Shown: positions 1-9,511, counted from the stretch's first letter. The stretch: 64,000 nucleotides of DNA from Brevundimonas sp. (GCF_029945885.1 NZ_JAQSDK010000002.1:248001-312000); one strand, 5' to 3'. The notes: generated from the sequence alone by a model not told the origin. A program made the numbers and translations.

Positions 1-2
1 TG

Positions 3-296
3 ACGCCGAAGGCGGCAGCCTTCCTGAACGCCTGGGCCCAGGCTCACGACCCGTTCGCCGAGGTCGGGCGCGAGGCGGTCAATGTCGAGATTCTGAACGT
101 GGTGCGCCGCACGGATCGCACGTTCGACCTGCAATGGCGCGAAACCCGCTTCGTCAATGGCCAGTCGGCGGGGACCGAGCGCTGGCGAGCCCTGATCACC
201 ACGACCGTCCAGCCGCCCCGCACGGAGGCCGAGCTGATGAAGAACCCCCTTGGACTGAAAATCGAGGATGTATCATGGACCCCCGACGCCTCTTGA
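3..296 (+). CDS. trbF: TrbF/VirB8-like conjugal transfer protein, C-terminal part (truncated by window start)
   Basis: Open frame from window start: ...FLNAWAQAHDPFAEVGREAVNVEILNVVRRTDRTFDLQWRETRF..; followed directly by trbG and trbI. Confidence 0.75.
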   Translation, partial: TPKAAAFLNAWAQAHDPFAEVGREAVNVEILNVVRRTDRTFDLQWRETRFVNGQSAGTERWRALITTTVQPPRTEAELMKNPLGLKIEDVSWTPDAS

Positions 297-1345
297 TCCT
301 GACCGCTCTGGGCCTGTCGCTGTCAGGCTGCGCGGTTTTCCGCCACGACCCGGCACCCGCGGTGCCCTGGTCGGCCCAATTGGCCGCCACTGTTCCAATA
401 GAGGTGTCGACGTCGACGTCGACATCGACCGACGGCGCCGAACCGGCCGCCGCAGGCGTCGAGGGTCCTCATGCGCTCTCGCCGACGGAACAGTCCTACG
501 AGGCGGCGCCGGCTCGCGCGACGACCGTCACGTCGTCGGTGCCGCTGCGGGCCGGGGACACACCGACCGCGGACGCGCCGGCCGGCGCAACCGGGCGGCG
601 GGCCATCGCCGCGGCCAATGCGACGGCGCGGGCCCCGTCGCGGGAGGACGCCTTCGTCGGCGGGGTCCAGGTCTTCACCTGGTCGCCGGGCCGGGTCTTC
701 GAGGTCTGGACCGCCCCGCTTCGGGTCACCACCCTGACCCTGGCCCCGGGCGAGACCCTGGTGGCCAAGGCGGCGGGCGACACCGTGCGCTGGCAGATCG
801 GCGAGGCGGTGTCCGGCGAAGGCGCGGGTCAGCGGACCCATGTGCTCCTCAAACCTCTTGAGCGAGGTCTGGAAACCAACCTCATCCTGACAACGAACAG
901 GCGGGTGTATCTCATTGATCTGAAAAGCGGCGGGGTCGACGCCTTCAACGCCGCCGTGGCCTGGGACGCGGACTCGATCCTGGCCGTTGGCGCGCCGGTG
1001 GACGCCGGTGCGGCTGCGCCCGTCCGCGAGTCCGTTGTGATGCCGCAGGGCGAGCTCGACGCCCGCTACCGGATCGAGTCCCGGGGCCGGCGTCCGCGCT
1101 GGACCCCGACCTCGGTGTTCAATGACGGCCGGCGGACCTTCATCACCTTCGATGCGGACCTGCAGGTCGATGAGGCGCCGGTCCTGTTCGTCATCGCCCC
1201 GGACGGGGAGGCCCAGATGGTCAACTATCGGCAGGTCGGCGGCCTGTACGTCGTCGACCGGGTGTTCGACCGGGCCGAACTGCGTCTGGGCGACCGGCGG
1301 CCCCAGGTCGTCCGTATCCGTCGCCTTGCAGGAGCCCGTTCATGA
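275..1345 (+). CDS. trbG: TrbG/VirB9-like P-type conjugative transfer protein (lipoprotein signal)
   Basis: Start MDPRRLLILTALGLSLSGC; VirB9-like C-terminal region (RPRWTPTSVFNDGRRTFITFDADLQVDEAPVLFVI); position between trbF and trbI. Confidence 0.85.
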   Translation: MDPRRLLILTALGLSLSGCAVFRHDPAPAVPWSAQLAATVPIEVSTSTSTSTDGAEPAAAGVEGPHALSPTEQSYEAAPARATTVTSSVPLRAGDTPTADAPAGATGRRAIAAANATARAPSREDAFVGGVQVFTWSPGRVFEVWTAPLRVTTLTLAPGETLVAKAAGDTVRWQIGEAVSGEGAGQRTHVLLKPLERGLETNLILTTNRRVYLIDLKSGGVDAFNAAVAWDADSILAVGAPVDAGAAAPVRESVVMPQGELDARYRIESRGRRPRWTPTSVFNDGRRTFITFDADLQVDEAPVLFVIAPDGEAQMVNYRQVGGLYVVDRVFDRAELRLGDRRPQVVRIRRLAGARS

Positions 1346-2505
1346 CCGACGTCGATCCCCTTCAGTCCGCCCCGGGGTCTCTCCCGCCCAAGGAGCCCGC
1401 GCCGGGCCTGACCGCCCGGGCGGCGCCGCCTCATGCCGTGCGCCTGCGTAAATCCGTGGTCCAGGTTCTGGTCATCGGCGGCGCCGTCCTGGTCTCGGGC
1501 TCCCTGGCCTGGGCCTTCGTGGTCCAGCCGGAGCTGCGCGACAGCGCCCGGGCGCGGCAGGCCGAAGCGCGCGAGGAGCAGACGCGCGGTGTCGTCCGGC
1601 CCACCGAGGCGGTCACCGACCAGCCGGCCAGTTATGATCGTCTGCCTGATCCGCGCATCGCGGACAGACAGACTGAACCGGCCGGGGCGAACGAGCCGAC
1701 TGTGCGGACCGCAGGGTCCTATCAGCCCGCCTATCGGCCGGCGGCGGCCGCGCGCGATCAGGGACCGAGCCCGCGTGAACAGGCGGCCCGCTCCGGCCTG
1801 TTTTTCGCAGACACGGGAGCTTCGCCCGCGGGCTCAAGGGCGGGCCCGCAAGTGTCCGGCGCGGGTCGATCGCCCGTCGTCAGTCCGGATCATGACGCGA
1901 TGTACAATGGCCATGTGCTGGTGGCGCCGCTGTCGCCGTTCGAGCTGAAGGCCGGCGCGATCGTTCCCGCAGCGCTTCTGACGGCCGTGGACACCTCGCG
2001 CGCGGGCCCCGTGATCGCGACCGTCACCCAGAATGTCTATGACTCCGTGAGCGGTCGCCATCTGCTGTTGCCGCAGGGCACGCGGCTGATCGGGTCGTCG
2101 GAGGGACGGAGCGCCTATGGCGACCGCCGGGCCTTCCTCACCTGGGAACGGCTGATCCTGCCCAATGGCAAGAGTCTGATCCTGACCAGTGAGCCGGGCG
2201 TGGACGCGCAGGGCGCGGTCGGCGTCCGCGGCCAGGTGGATCGCCGGCTGTGGCCCTTGCTGGTGGGGACGCTGTTCGCCGGTGCCATCACCACCCTGGG
2301 ACAGATCGCCCGGGATGACGACGGCGGTGGATCCGGAGGCCTGTTGGGCGACGCCGGGGACGCGGCGGCGATCGAGGGGTCCCAGGTCGGCGGGCGACTG
2401 GTGGACCGCGAACTGGAGGTCCGGCCTTCGATCCGGCTCCGGGCAGGGGCACTCGTCCGGGTCATGATCACCCGGGACCTGATCCTGGAGCCCTATCGGC
2501 CATGA
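1342..2505 (+). CDS. trbI: TrbI/VirB10-like conjugal transfer protein
   Basis: N-terminal TM, Pro/Ala-rich linker, C-terminal VirB10 domain (VIATVTQNVYDSVSGRHLLLPQGTRLIG..). Confidence 0.9.
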   Translation: MTDVDPLQSAPGSLPPKEPAPGLTARAAPPHAVRLRKSVVQVLVIGGAVLVSGSLAWAFVVQPELRDSARARQAEAREEQTRGVVRPTEAVTDQPASYDRLPDPRIADRQTEPAGANEPTVRTAGSYQPAYRPAAAARDQGPSPREQAARSGLFFADTGASPAGSRAGPQVSGAGRSPVVSPDHDAMYNGHVLVAPLSPFELKAGAIVPAALLTAVDTSRAGPVIATVTQNVYDSVSGRHLLLPQGTRLIGSSEGRSAYGDRRAFLTWERLILPNGKSLILTSEPGVDAQGAVGVRGQVDRRLWPLLVGTLFAGAITTLGQIARDDDGGGSGGLLGDAGDAAAIEGSQVGGRLVDRELEVRPSIRLRAGALVRVMITRDLILEPYRP

Positions 2506-3014
2506 CCGCCTCCCGGACCAACAGCAAGCACTGGATCGCGCCGGGGTTGGCGTTGGTCGCCCTGACCGGTTTGGCTCTGGTTGCGGATCACAGACCGGCG
2601 CCGGTGCTGATCAATGAAAGCGCCAGCCTGCCGCGGGGCGTCTACGTTCGCCTGCCGGGAGCCGCTCCCGGGCACGGCGCGGTCGTCGCCGTCCCGCAAC
2701 CGTCAGCCGTCCGCGCCTATCTGGAGCGGCTCGGCATGCCCGACGACCTGCTGCTGATCAAACGGGTCGCCGCCGTCGGCGGCGACACCGTCTGCCGGCG
2801 GGACGACCAGCTGGTCACGCCTGGGCGCACACTGGTCGTCCAGGACCGGGACCGGGGCGGCGTCGCCCTGCCGACATGGCGCGGGTGCCGCCGGCTCGGC
2901 GAGGAAGAACTGTTCCTGCTCGGCGACACGCCGTCGAGCTTCGACAGCCGCTATTTTGGTCCGGTCGCTCGCTCGCGGGTGACCGGCGTCTATCGGGAGA
3001 TGCTGACATGGTGA
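2502..3014 (+). CDS. traF: TraF-like S26 signal peptidase of conjugation system
   Basis: N-terminal TM, SLPRGVYVRLPG and LLIKRVAAVGGDTVC plus LLGDTPSSFDSRYFGPV motifs of S26 peptidases. Confidence 0.85.
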   Translation: MTASRTNSKHWIAPGLALVALTGLALVADHRPAPVLINESASLPRGVYVRLPGAAPGHGAVVAVPQPSAVRAYLERLGMPDDLLLIKRVAAVGGDTVCRRDDQLVTPGRTLVVQDRDRGGVALPTWRGCRRLGEEELFLLGDTPSSFDSRYFGPVARSRVTGVYREMLTW

Positions 3015-3619
3015 GAAGGCTCTGGATCGCGACAGCCGCCCTGGCGATCACTGCGCCGGCTTCGGCTACGGCCCAGCAGGTGGACTGGGCCGGGGCCGGA
3101 GGAAGTCTGTTCGGGACGCCGGCGGTCGAGCCCGCCGTCACGGACGCCCTGGACAGTCTGGAGGTTCCCCGGCTGGCGGTTCTGGACCAACCCTTTCGCG
3201 ACGCCATCGAGGCCGCCGCCCTGGCGCACGGACTGGACCCCAAGCTGCTTCACGCCCTGGTCATCACGGAAAGTGGCTACAGGGTGGATGCGCGCTCCCC
3301 CGTCGGGGCGGGCGGCCTGACCCAGCTGATGCCGGACACAGCCCGGGAGCTGGGCGTGGTCGACCGGTTCGACCCCGTCGAAAACCTCAGGGGAGGGGCC
3401 GACTATCTGGCGCGACAGATCCTGCGCTTCGGCGATCTGAGGCTGGCGCTGGCGGCGTACAACGCCGGCCCGGCGCGCGTGGCGAGACTGGGTCGGGTTC
3501 CGGACATAGCCGAGACCCAGGCCTATGTTGCGACTGTGGTGGATTGTTATCTGGCGCTGACGGCGGGCCAGGGCGTCGTCAATGCCCGGCAGTGCCGTCC
3601 CCGCGGAGCCGGGCAATGA
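3008..3619 (+). CDS. Lytic transglycosylase (SLT domain), conjugation-associated (VirB1/TrbN-like)
   Basis: ESGYRVDARSPVGAGGLTQLMPDTARELGV..NLRGGADYLARQI..ALAAYNAGPARV SLT motifs; signal peptide. Confidence 0.9.
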   Translation: MVRRLWIATAALAITAPASATAQQVDWAGAGGSLFGTPAVEPAVTDALDSLEVPRLAVLDQPFRDAIEAAALAHGLDPKLLHALVITESGYRVDARSPVGAGGLTQLMPDTARELGVVDRFDPVENLRGGADYLARQILRFGDLRLALAAYNAGPARVARLGRVPDIAETQAYVATVVDCYLALTAGQGVVNARQCRPRGAGQ

Positions 3620-3897
3620 CCGGGGAGGCGGAGGATGGGGTGGAGATCGCTCCGGCGATCGACGAGCCGCTGCTGACGCGGGCGGAGGCCTCGATCTTCC
3701 TGGGCTCGTTCGGGATTCGACTGAAACCGGCCACCCTGGCGCGGCTGTGGTCCACGGGCGGGAATGGTCCCCCGTGCCGTCACATCCGGTCCAGGCCCTT
3801 CTATCCGCAAGACCTGTTGCGGGACTGGGCGCGGTCGCAGATTTCGGACATCCGCACCGCCGCGCCGCCCGCGGCGAGGGGGCGCCGTCGTGGCTGA
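3616..3897 (+). CDS. Small putative DNA-binding protein
   Basis: 4-nt overlap with the preceding CDS; 'LLTRAEASIFLGSFGIRLKPATLARLWSTGGNGPPCRHIRSRPFYPQDLLRDWA' resembles an excisionase/AlpA-like wHTH. Confidence 0.6.
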   Translation: MTGEAEDGVEIAPAIDEPLLTRAEASIFLGSFGIRLKPATLARLWSTGGNGPPCRHIRSRPFYPQDLLRDWARSQISDIRTAAPPAARGRRRG

Positions 3898-4090
3898 CCG
3901 GTTGAGCCGGGATGCCGCGACGGCCCCGACGATCGCGGCTCTGTTGGCGGACCCTGCCGCCAGTTTCACGGTCAAGGCGGTGGCCCGGCGATGGGCGAGG
4001 CGCGATTGCGTCGATGCCGCGGTCGACGCTCGAACGCTTTGCACCGTCTTCGAAGCGGTTGCTGACCAGATGTTTGGAGGCGTGTCATGA
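3890..4090 (+). CDS. Small hypothetical protein
   Basis: GTG start overlapping the previous CDS; 4-nt overlap with the following CDS. Confidence 0.5.
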   Translation: MADRLSRDAATAPTIAALLADPAASFTVKAVARRWARRDCVDAAVDARTLCTVFEAVADQMFGGVS

Positions 4091-4512
4091 CGTTCGAACC
4101 CGAAGGCGAACCAATCGAGACGGGCGGGCCGGAGGACCGGCTGTTGCCGTGGGATCGGGTCCGGGATGTCACCGGCCTCAGCCGGTCGACCGCATGGCGC
4201 CTGCAGCAGGTCGGGGATTTTCCCGAACCCGTGCGGATTTCCCCCAACCGGGTGGGCTGGTGGGAAAGCGAGCTGACGGCGTGGAAGGCGACCCGGACGG
4301 TCCGGGGCCTGCCGCATCCCAAGCCGTTGGCCCGACCCCGGGAGCCGAAGTTGATCCAGACCCCGCGTTCGCCGCGTCGCAAGCCCGAGAAGCCGGCGGT
4401 CGTGGCGACGGGCGGGGTCTCGCCGGAGCCTGCTGGGCCGGCCGCGCCGGCGTCGGCGCCCCGGCGACGCAAGCGACCGGCCTGCGCCGACCAGATCGAT
4501 TTCGGGTTCTAG
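4087..4512 (+). CDS. AlpA-family transcriptional regulator
   Basis: LLPWDRVRDVTGLSRSTAWRLQQVGDFPEPVRISPNRVGWWESELTAWKATR AlpA signature; basic C-terminal tail. Confidence 0.85.
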   Translation: MTFEPEGEPIETGGPEDRLLPWDRVRDVTGLSRSTAWRLQQVGDFPEPVRISPNRVGWWESELTAWKATRTVRGLPHPKPLARPREPKLIQTPRSPRRKPEKPAVVATGGVSPEPAGPAAPASAPRRRKRPACADQIDFGF

Positions 4513-4570
4513 CGTGGCACGGCCAGGTGCGATGCCACGGAGCCAGGCCGGGTAGGTCGACAATCCCCGT

Positions 4571-6064
4571 CTAGAAGGTCTGGGGCAGGCGTAGTCTTAT
4601 GCCGCGTTCGTCGGCCTCGGCCGGGTCCATGAAGGCGTTGCAGCTGTCCAGGACGTCCTGCGTGGCGCTGATTTCGGTCCAGGGAACTGCCGCCACCCAT
4701 TTCTGAGCAAAATCCAGGCTGCGGATCAGGGTGTTTGGATTGTCGCTGTTTGAAAGCACCTTCAGTCCTGTCAGGTAGTTGCTGCGGAAGATGGTCGGAA
4801 TGATGATGCGCTCTTCGTCGGCGGCGACGAGTTCGGCGTTCATCATGATCCGGCCGATCCGGCCGTTGCCGTCCGTGAAGGGGTGAACCTCCGACACCAG
4901 GAACATCATGTAGACGGCCCGGGCGAAGGGTGTTTCCAGACTGTGATAGAGTTCAAGCCCGCGGGTCAGTGTGCCTTCGACGTGAGCGGGGTCCACGAAT
5001 GTGGTCTGTCCCGCCCGATTGGCCTCCTGCTTGAAGGCTCCCGGATTCTTGTCCGGCCGGCCGGCCATAAGCGCGGCATGCCGACGTTTGAGAATATCGA
5101 AGAACTCGGGAGCGTCGCGCGGCGTCCTGGCCATTTCGACAGGATCTGAAACCAGCCTCCAGGTGCCGAGGATGTCGTGAGCGTCGGAAGGACGGTCACG
5201 GGGGATGACGTTGCGAAACACGATGTCGGCGGCTTCGCTGACCTCGAACTCCGTGCCTTCGATGAAGTTGGAAAAATAGGCCTCAAAAAAGGACAGGCTT
5301 GACCGTCCTTCCGCCGGACGTTCGGCGGCGGGGCGGATGACGGGCGCCGTTGCTCTCAGTTCCCGATGCAGAAGTTCGAAACGCGCGAGCCGTTCAGGAT
5401 CGAAGGGAAAGCCGGAACGGCGCGCCTGGGCTCCGTCCGTGACCAGGGGCTCATCGCGCGTGCCGAGAAGGGCTCCAATCAGTCTTTCCAGGGTTTCGCA
5501 CTCCACGTCGCGCCCGATCATGGGCGCGATCCGGCGCGCCTCGTCCCTGAGCCTGTCGGCCGCTTCATCGCCCCCGCGACGAATGAGGGTGTCGAGATGG
5601 GTTTCGATCTCACTGCGCGTCAGGGTGCGCGGTACGTCTCCACCGCGCCGACGGGAGGGGGCCATGTTGTCGAGATAGGCCCTCGCGGTCGAGGAGAGGA
5701 AGAGATTGCCGACGAACGGAAGGTCGGTGGGCTGAGGGGGCGCCCCTCGGCGGGTCCGGATCGTCACGCCCGGCAATTCGATGTCGCGCTTGCGATCGGA
5801 AACGACGAAGACCGAGCCGTCGGCCGCCGGCTTGTTCTCGATCGCGGTTCGGTCGGCGATCAGCGCGCCGGGGATATAGGCGCCGACAAGGGTCCATAGA
5901 TGCCGCCCGACAATTTGCTCGGGCGGGTCCACGAGATTGCGGGTATACAGCTTGGACCCGATCTGCCGGAGCTCGCCCTGGCTGACCGCGCGCGACACCG
6001 CGGTCGCCGTCTCACTGGTGGAGACGAAGATTTCCGGAAAGTCTTGCACGGGGGACTTGGGCAT
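4571..6064 (-). CDS. Fic-family protein with N-terminal AbiEi-like region
   Basis: Canonical Fic motif HPFTDGNGRIGR; N-terminal region (GELRQIGSKLYTRNLVDPPEQIVGRHLWTLVGAYIPGALIADRTAIE) resembles AbiEi-type antitoxin/regulator domains. Confidence 0.9.
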   Translation of the reverse strand: MPKSPVQDFPEIFVSTSETATAVSRAVSQGELRQIGSKLYTRNLVDPPEQIVGRHLWTLVGAYIPGALIADRTAIENKPAADGSVFVVSDRKRDIELPGVTIRTRRGAPPQPTDLPFVGNLFLSSTARAYLDNMAPSRRRGGDVPRTLTRSEIETHLDTLIRRGGDEAADRLRDEARRIAPMIGRDVECETLERLIGALLGTRDEPLVTDGAQARRSGFPFDPERLARFELLHRELRATAPVIRPAAERPAEGRSSLSFFEAYFSNFIEGTEFEVSEAADIVFRNVIPRDRPSDAHDILGTWRLVSDPVEMARTPRDAPEFFDILKRRHAALMAGRPDKNPGAFKQEANRAGQTTFVDPAHVEGTLTRGLELYHSLETPFARAVYMMFLVSEVHPFTDGNGRIGRIMMNAELVAADEERIIIPTIFRSNYLTGLKVLSNSDNPNTLIRSLDFAQKWVAAVPWTEISATQDVLDSCNAFMDPAEADERGIRLRLPQTF

Positions 6065-6228
6065 TAAGCGGCTCCTCCATCCCTGTTTAGCAAGAAAATG
6101 GGACTTAGGCGCGCAATTATGAAAGCTTTCGGGGTTTAAGGGCTGCGTCTAGGCGAGGACAGGGCCGAGGGTTCCCGGAGGTCCATGCCACTGAGCGTGC
6201 TACTGACTCGGCCGACGGCCATCAGCTG

Positions 6229-6616
<388 letters not shown>

Positions 6617-6883
6617 TTTTATCCCGGCCGGCTCCTTGCGAGATCACCTTCAGACAGTTTCACGCAAGCTCACCGGTCCGCGCTCCCATGGCGGAACCGG
6701 TCCTCCATTTTCGTAAGTCACCCGAATTCCGCCCACCTATGAGCGAGGCCCGCTCGGAGGAAACAGTGGGCGCGGTCATCACGATCTTGGCGCGCGCTTA
6801 TGCCCTCTGCGAGAGTCCGCGCCAACGGCAGGCGGGGGATAAATGGCAGAGACCGATCGTCTGCCGGACGCTCGCGACGCGGT

Positions 6884-7072
6884 CTAGATTGACCCCATGG
6901 CGCTGCAGGTCGCCAGCCCGGTCAGGACCATGACGACCAGCAGCGCGCCGATCAACACCGTTTCCTTGAGGTCGGGTCCACGAGCCCATTCCTCGCGGGG
7001 CTTTCCATCATTGCGCGACCACGCCGTTCGCAACCGGGACCACCCTCGCTGCAAGGGACCCGGATCGAGCAT
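6884..7072 (-). CDS. Small single-TM hypothetical protein
   Basis: MLDPGPLQRGW..LKETVLIGALLVVMVLTGLATC; ATG overlaps the upstream gene stop (TGATG). Confidence 0.5.
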   Translation of the reverse strand: MLDPGPLQRGWSRLRTAWSRNDGKPREEWARGPDLKETVLIGALLVVMVLTGLATCSAMGSI

Positions 7073-7965
7073 CAGCGAAGGCTCAGGGTGGCCGAAATCG
7101 CGCAATGATCGCTCAGAGCCTGGCCACCGAACGTCCGTTCCTCAAAGCTTCTCAGGTTGGCGGTTGCCCGCCGATCAAGGACGATGAAGTCGATAAAGTC
7201 CCGGTAGCGAGGATTGCATCCTGCGGACTCGTCGCCCGACGCAAGGGCGAGGTCCGAGTTCGGCGGAGATGAATCGTCCCATTCGGCCCAGACGGCGTCA
7301 TTGGCCATGCCCATGCGCCGGTTGAAATCCCCCAGCACTGCGAAACGCACCCCCTCCACGGCTCTGTCATCGATCCAGCGTTCCATGGCCGGAACCTGCT
7401 CGAACAGGACCGGACAGGCGTCGTTCCGGTCTCCGGACGAACACCCCGACTTCAGATGCACCGAAAGCACCCGGATAGGCGCACCGCCCCGGGGCCGAAC
7501 CATAAGGTCGACGCCTGAGCGAAGGTCGGGATTGCTCACCTGAATGTTGGTGACGTCGGGATGTCGTTCGAATGCCAGACCGTTGCGAACCGCGAACCCG
7601 GTGCGCTGGGCATTGATCGTCAGCCCGTCGCGTCCTCGACACGCTCCGCCGCGATCCGTGCCGATCCGGTCCTCGATCACCACAGTATAGATCGCAGGGT
7701 TGAACACCCGTTCCGCGGCGGCTTTTGTCTCGACCTCCTGAATGGCAATGACGTCGGCGCCGAGGTCGTCCACATAGGCCCGCATCGCCGCATAATCGGC
7801 GTCGGTGCGAGGGCGGCATCCGGAGTTATTCCGCTCCGCGAGATGCTCCATATTCCAACTGGCCAGCTTGATGACCGGACCGGAATGGGGGCTGTTGCTC
7901 GAGCCGGTCGCCGTGCAGGCGGCGGCGAACAGCCCCAGGGCGACGAAGATGGTTGCGGGCTTCAT
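7072..7965 (-). CDS. Endonuclease/exonuclease/phosphatase family lipoprotein
   Basis: MKPATIFVALGLFAAACTATG lipobox; ASWNMEHLAE, DVIAIQEVE, VLSVHLKSGC, FAVLGDFNRRM, ALSDHCAISATL motifs. Confidence 0.88.
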   Translation of the reverse strand: MKPATIFVALGLFAAACTATGSSNSPHSGPVIKLASWNMEHLAERNNSGCRPRTDADYAAMRAYVDDLGADVIAIQEVETKAAAERVFNPAIYTVVIEDRIGTDRGGACRGRDGLTINAQRTGFAVRNGLAFERHPDVTNIQVSNPDLRSGVDLMVRPRGGAPIRVLSVHLKSGCSSGDRNDACPVLFEQVPAMERWIDDRAVEGVRFAVLGDFNRRMGMANDAVWAEWDDSSPPNSDLALASGDESAGCNPRYRDFIDFIVLDRRATANLRSFEERTFGGQALSDHCAISATLSLR

Positions 7966-8088
7966 GCGGCGAATAGAGCAGAAGGCGTCGGCGATGCCTA
8001 TCGCCCGCCACAGACATGACCTCGACACCGGTTCGGGTGATGCTGAAGGCCCCGCCCGGGGGGCGGCGCGCAAGTGCGTGGCGTTCCC

Positions 8089-8316
8089 TTACGAGATGAC
8101 GCCGTCCGCGTCGGAGACGCCGGCGAGGTCGTTGAAGCGAGCGCGCGCCGTGGCTTCGTCATAGAGAATTTCGCTCTGACGAGGCGGTGCGACGACATAG
8201 TACATCGTCACGGGAGCCAGTTCCTGGCGCTCGCGGCGCCACAGGGCGAACCCCTCGCGGCCTTCCAGGCGCGTCCAGGCTCCAGCATCGTTGGGGTGGT
8301 CCGGAATGGATGCCAT
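8089..8316 (-). CDS. Hypothetical protein (75 aa)
   Basis: Intact ORF MASIPDHPNDAGAWTRLEGREGFALWRRERQELAPVTMYYVVAPP.. Confidence 0.5.
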   Translation of the reverse strand: MASIPDHPNDAGAWTRLEGREGFALWRRERQELAPVTMYYVVAPPRQSEILYDEATARARFNDLAGVSDADGVIS

Positions 8317-8588
8317 CGGGTTTCCTTAAAATGAGCGATCGCGACGGATCCGGAGAGGTCGGGCCTGCCCCGATGAAACGCCCTGCAAAAAGCTGGCGCG
8401 GCGGTGAGGTCGAATCAGGCCGCAAACAGGCCCGCATCAACGCATTTCAGGGGATGTTGTCACGTCCCGCGCAAGGATCTTACGCATCGACTGCCCCACT
8501 ACTGCCCCACAAACGCGAATATTCACGAAAAACCCTCCGTGGACGGAGAGAGTGGGTCTGGTAAGTTGCTGCTTTTAAATGGTAAAAG

Positions 8589-8663
8589 TGGTGGATGCGA
8601 CAGGGATTGAACCTGTGACCCCCTCGGTGTGAACGAGGTGCTCTCCCGCTGAGCTACGCATCC
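8589..8663 (-). tRNA. tRNA-Val (anticodon CAC), encoded CCA
   Basis: Minus strand GGATGCGTAGCTCAGCGGGAGAGCACCTCGTTCACACCGAGGGGGTCACAGGTTCAATCCCTGTCGCATCCACCA; acceptor 8657-8663 pairs with 8593-8599; loop TTCACAC. Confidence 0.95.
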
Positions 8664-8730
8664 ATCAATCGGGCCCCGTCAGGACGGGGGAGGCGGCGAC
8701 ATAGCCCGGGCGTCCCGTGCTGGCAAGATG

Positions 8731-9444
8731 TCAGATGGCCTGACGCCCGCGCGCATCGCCGATCAGGCCGTTGATTGCCGCCTCGACCTGGTCGAAATGG
8801 TCGACCAGCACATCCCCGCCCAGATCCTTCGCCGGGATGGGGGTGTAGCCGAAGCTGACGACCACACTGGGCACGCCGGCGCTCCTGGCCGCCTGCACAT
8901 CCGGCGCGCCGTCGCCGATCATGATGGTGCGGGCCGGGTCGCCGCCCGACATCTGTACCGCCTCGCGGATATGGGCTCCGTCGGGCTTGCGCGCCGAGAC
9001 CAGGTCGGGGCCACAGATGACGGCGAAATGCCGGGTCATGTCCAGCGCCGCGATCAGGGCCACGGACAGGTCGGTGCGTTTGTTGGTGGCCACGCACAGG
9101 ATCGCGCCGCGCGCCGCCAGCCGCTCCAGCGTCGCAATCACCCCGTCATAGGGCCGGCTGAACTCGGCGATGTTCTGGATATAGTCGGCGAGGAATTCCT
9201 CGAGCAGGGTCTGGGCCTCGGCCTCATCCCACGGCGCGCCCGCCTCCAGAAAGCCGTGCCGCAGCAGGGCCAGCGCCCCGTGGCCGACCAGGTGCTGGGC
9301 CGCCGCGACCGGCATCAGCGGGATGTCGCGCGCCGCCAGCATCCGGTTCAGGGTGCCGATCAGGTCCGGCGCGGTCTCGACCAGGGTGCCGTCCAGATCG
9401 AAGGCCACGGTCCAGCCCTCGAGGTCGCGTGCCGGATCGTTCAT
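8731..9444 (-). CDS. gph: Phosphoglycolate phosphatase (HAD superfamily)
   Basis: TVAFDLDGTLVETAPDLIGTLN, SARKPDGAHIREA, MIGDGAPDVQAARSAGV. Confidence 0.88.
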   Translation of the reverse strand: MNDPARDLEGWTVAFDLDGTLVETAPDLIGTLNRMLAARDIPLMPVAAAQHLVGHGALALLRHGFLEAGAPWDEAEAQTLLEEFLADYIQNIAEFSRPYDGVIATLERLAARGAILCVATNKRTDLSVALIAALDMTRHFAVICGPDLVSARKPDGAHIREAVQMSGGDPARTIMIGDGAPDVQAARSAGVPSVVVSFGYTPIPAKDLGGDVLVDHFDQVEAAINGLIGDARGRQAI

Positions 9445-9511
9445 GCCGCCGTCTCCCGTTTGTCCGCCCGATGGGCTAGACCCCGGGGACGACTAAGGAC
9501 TGGACCGATTC

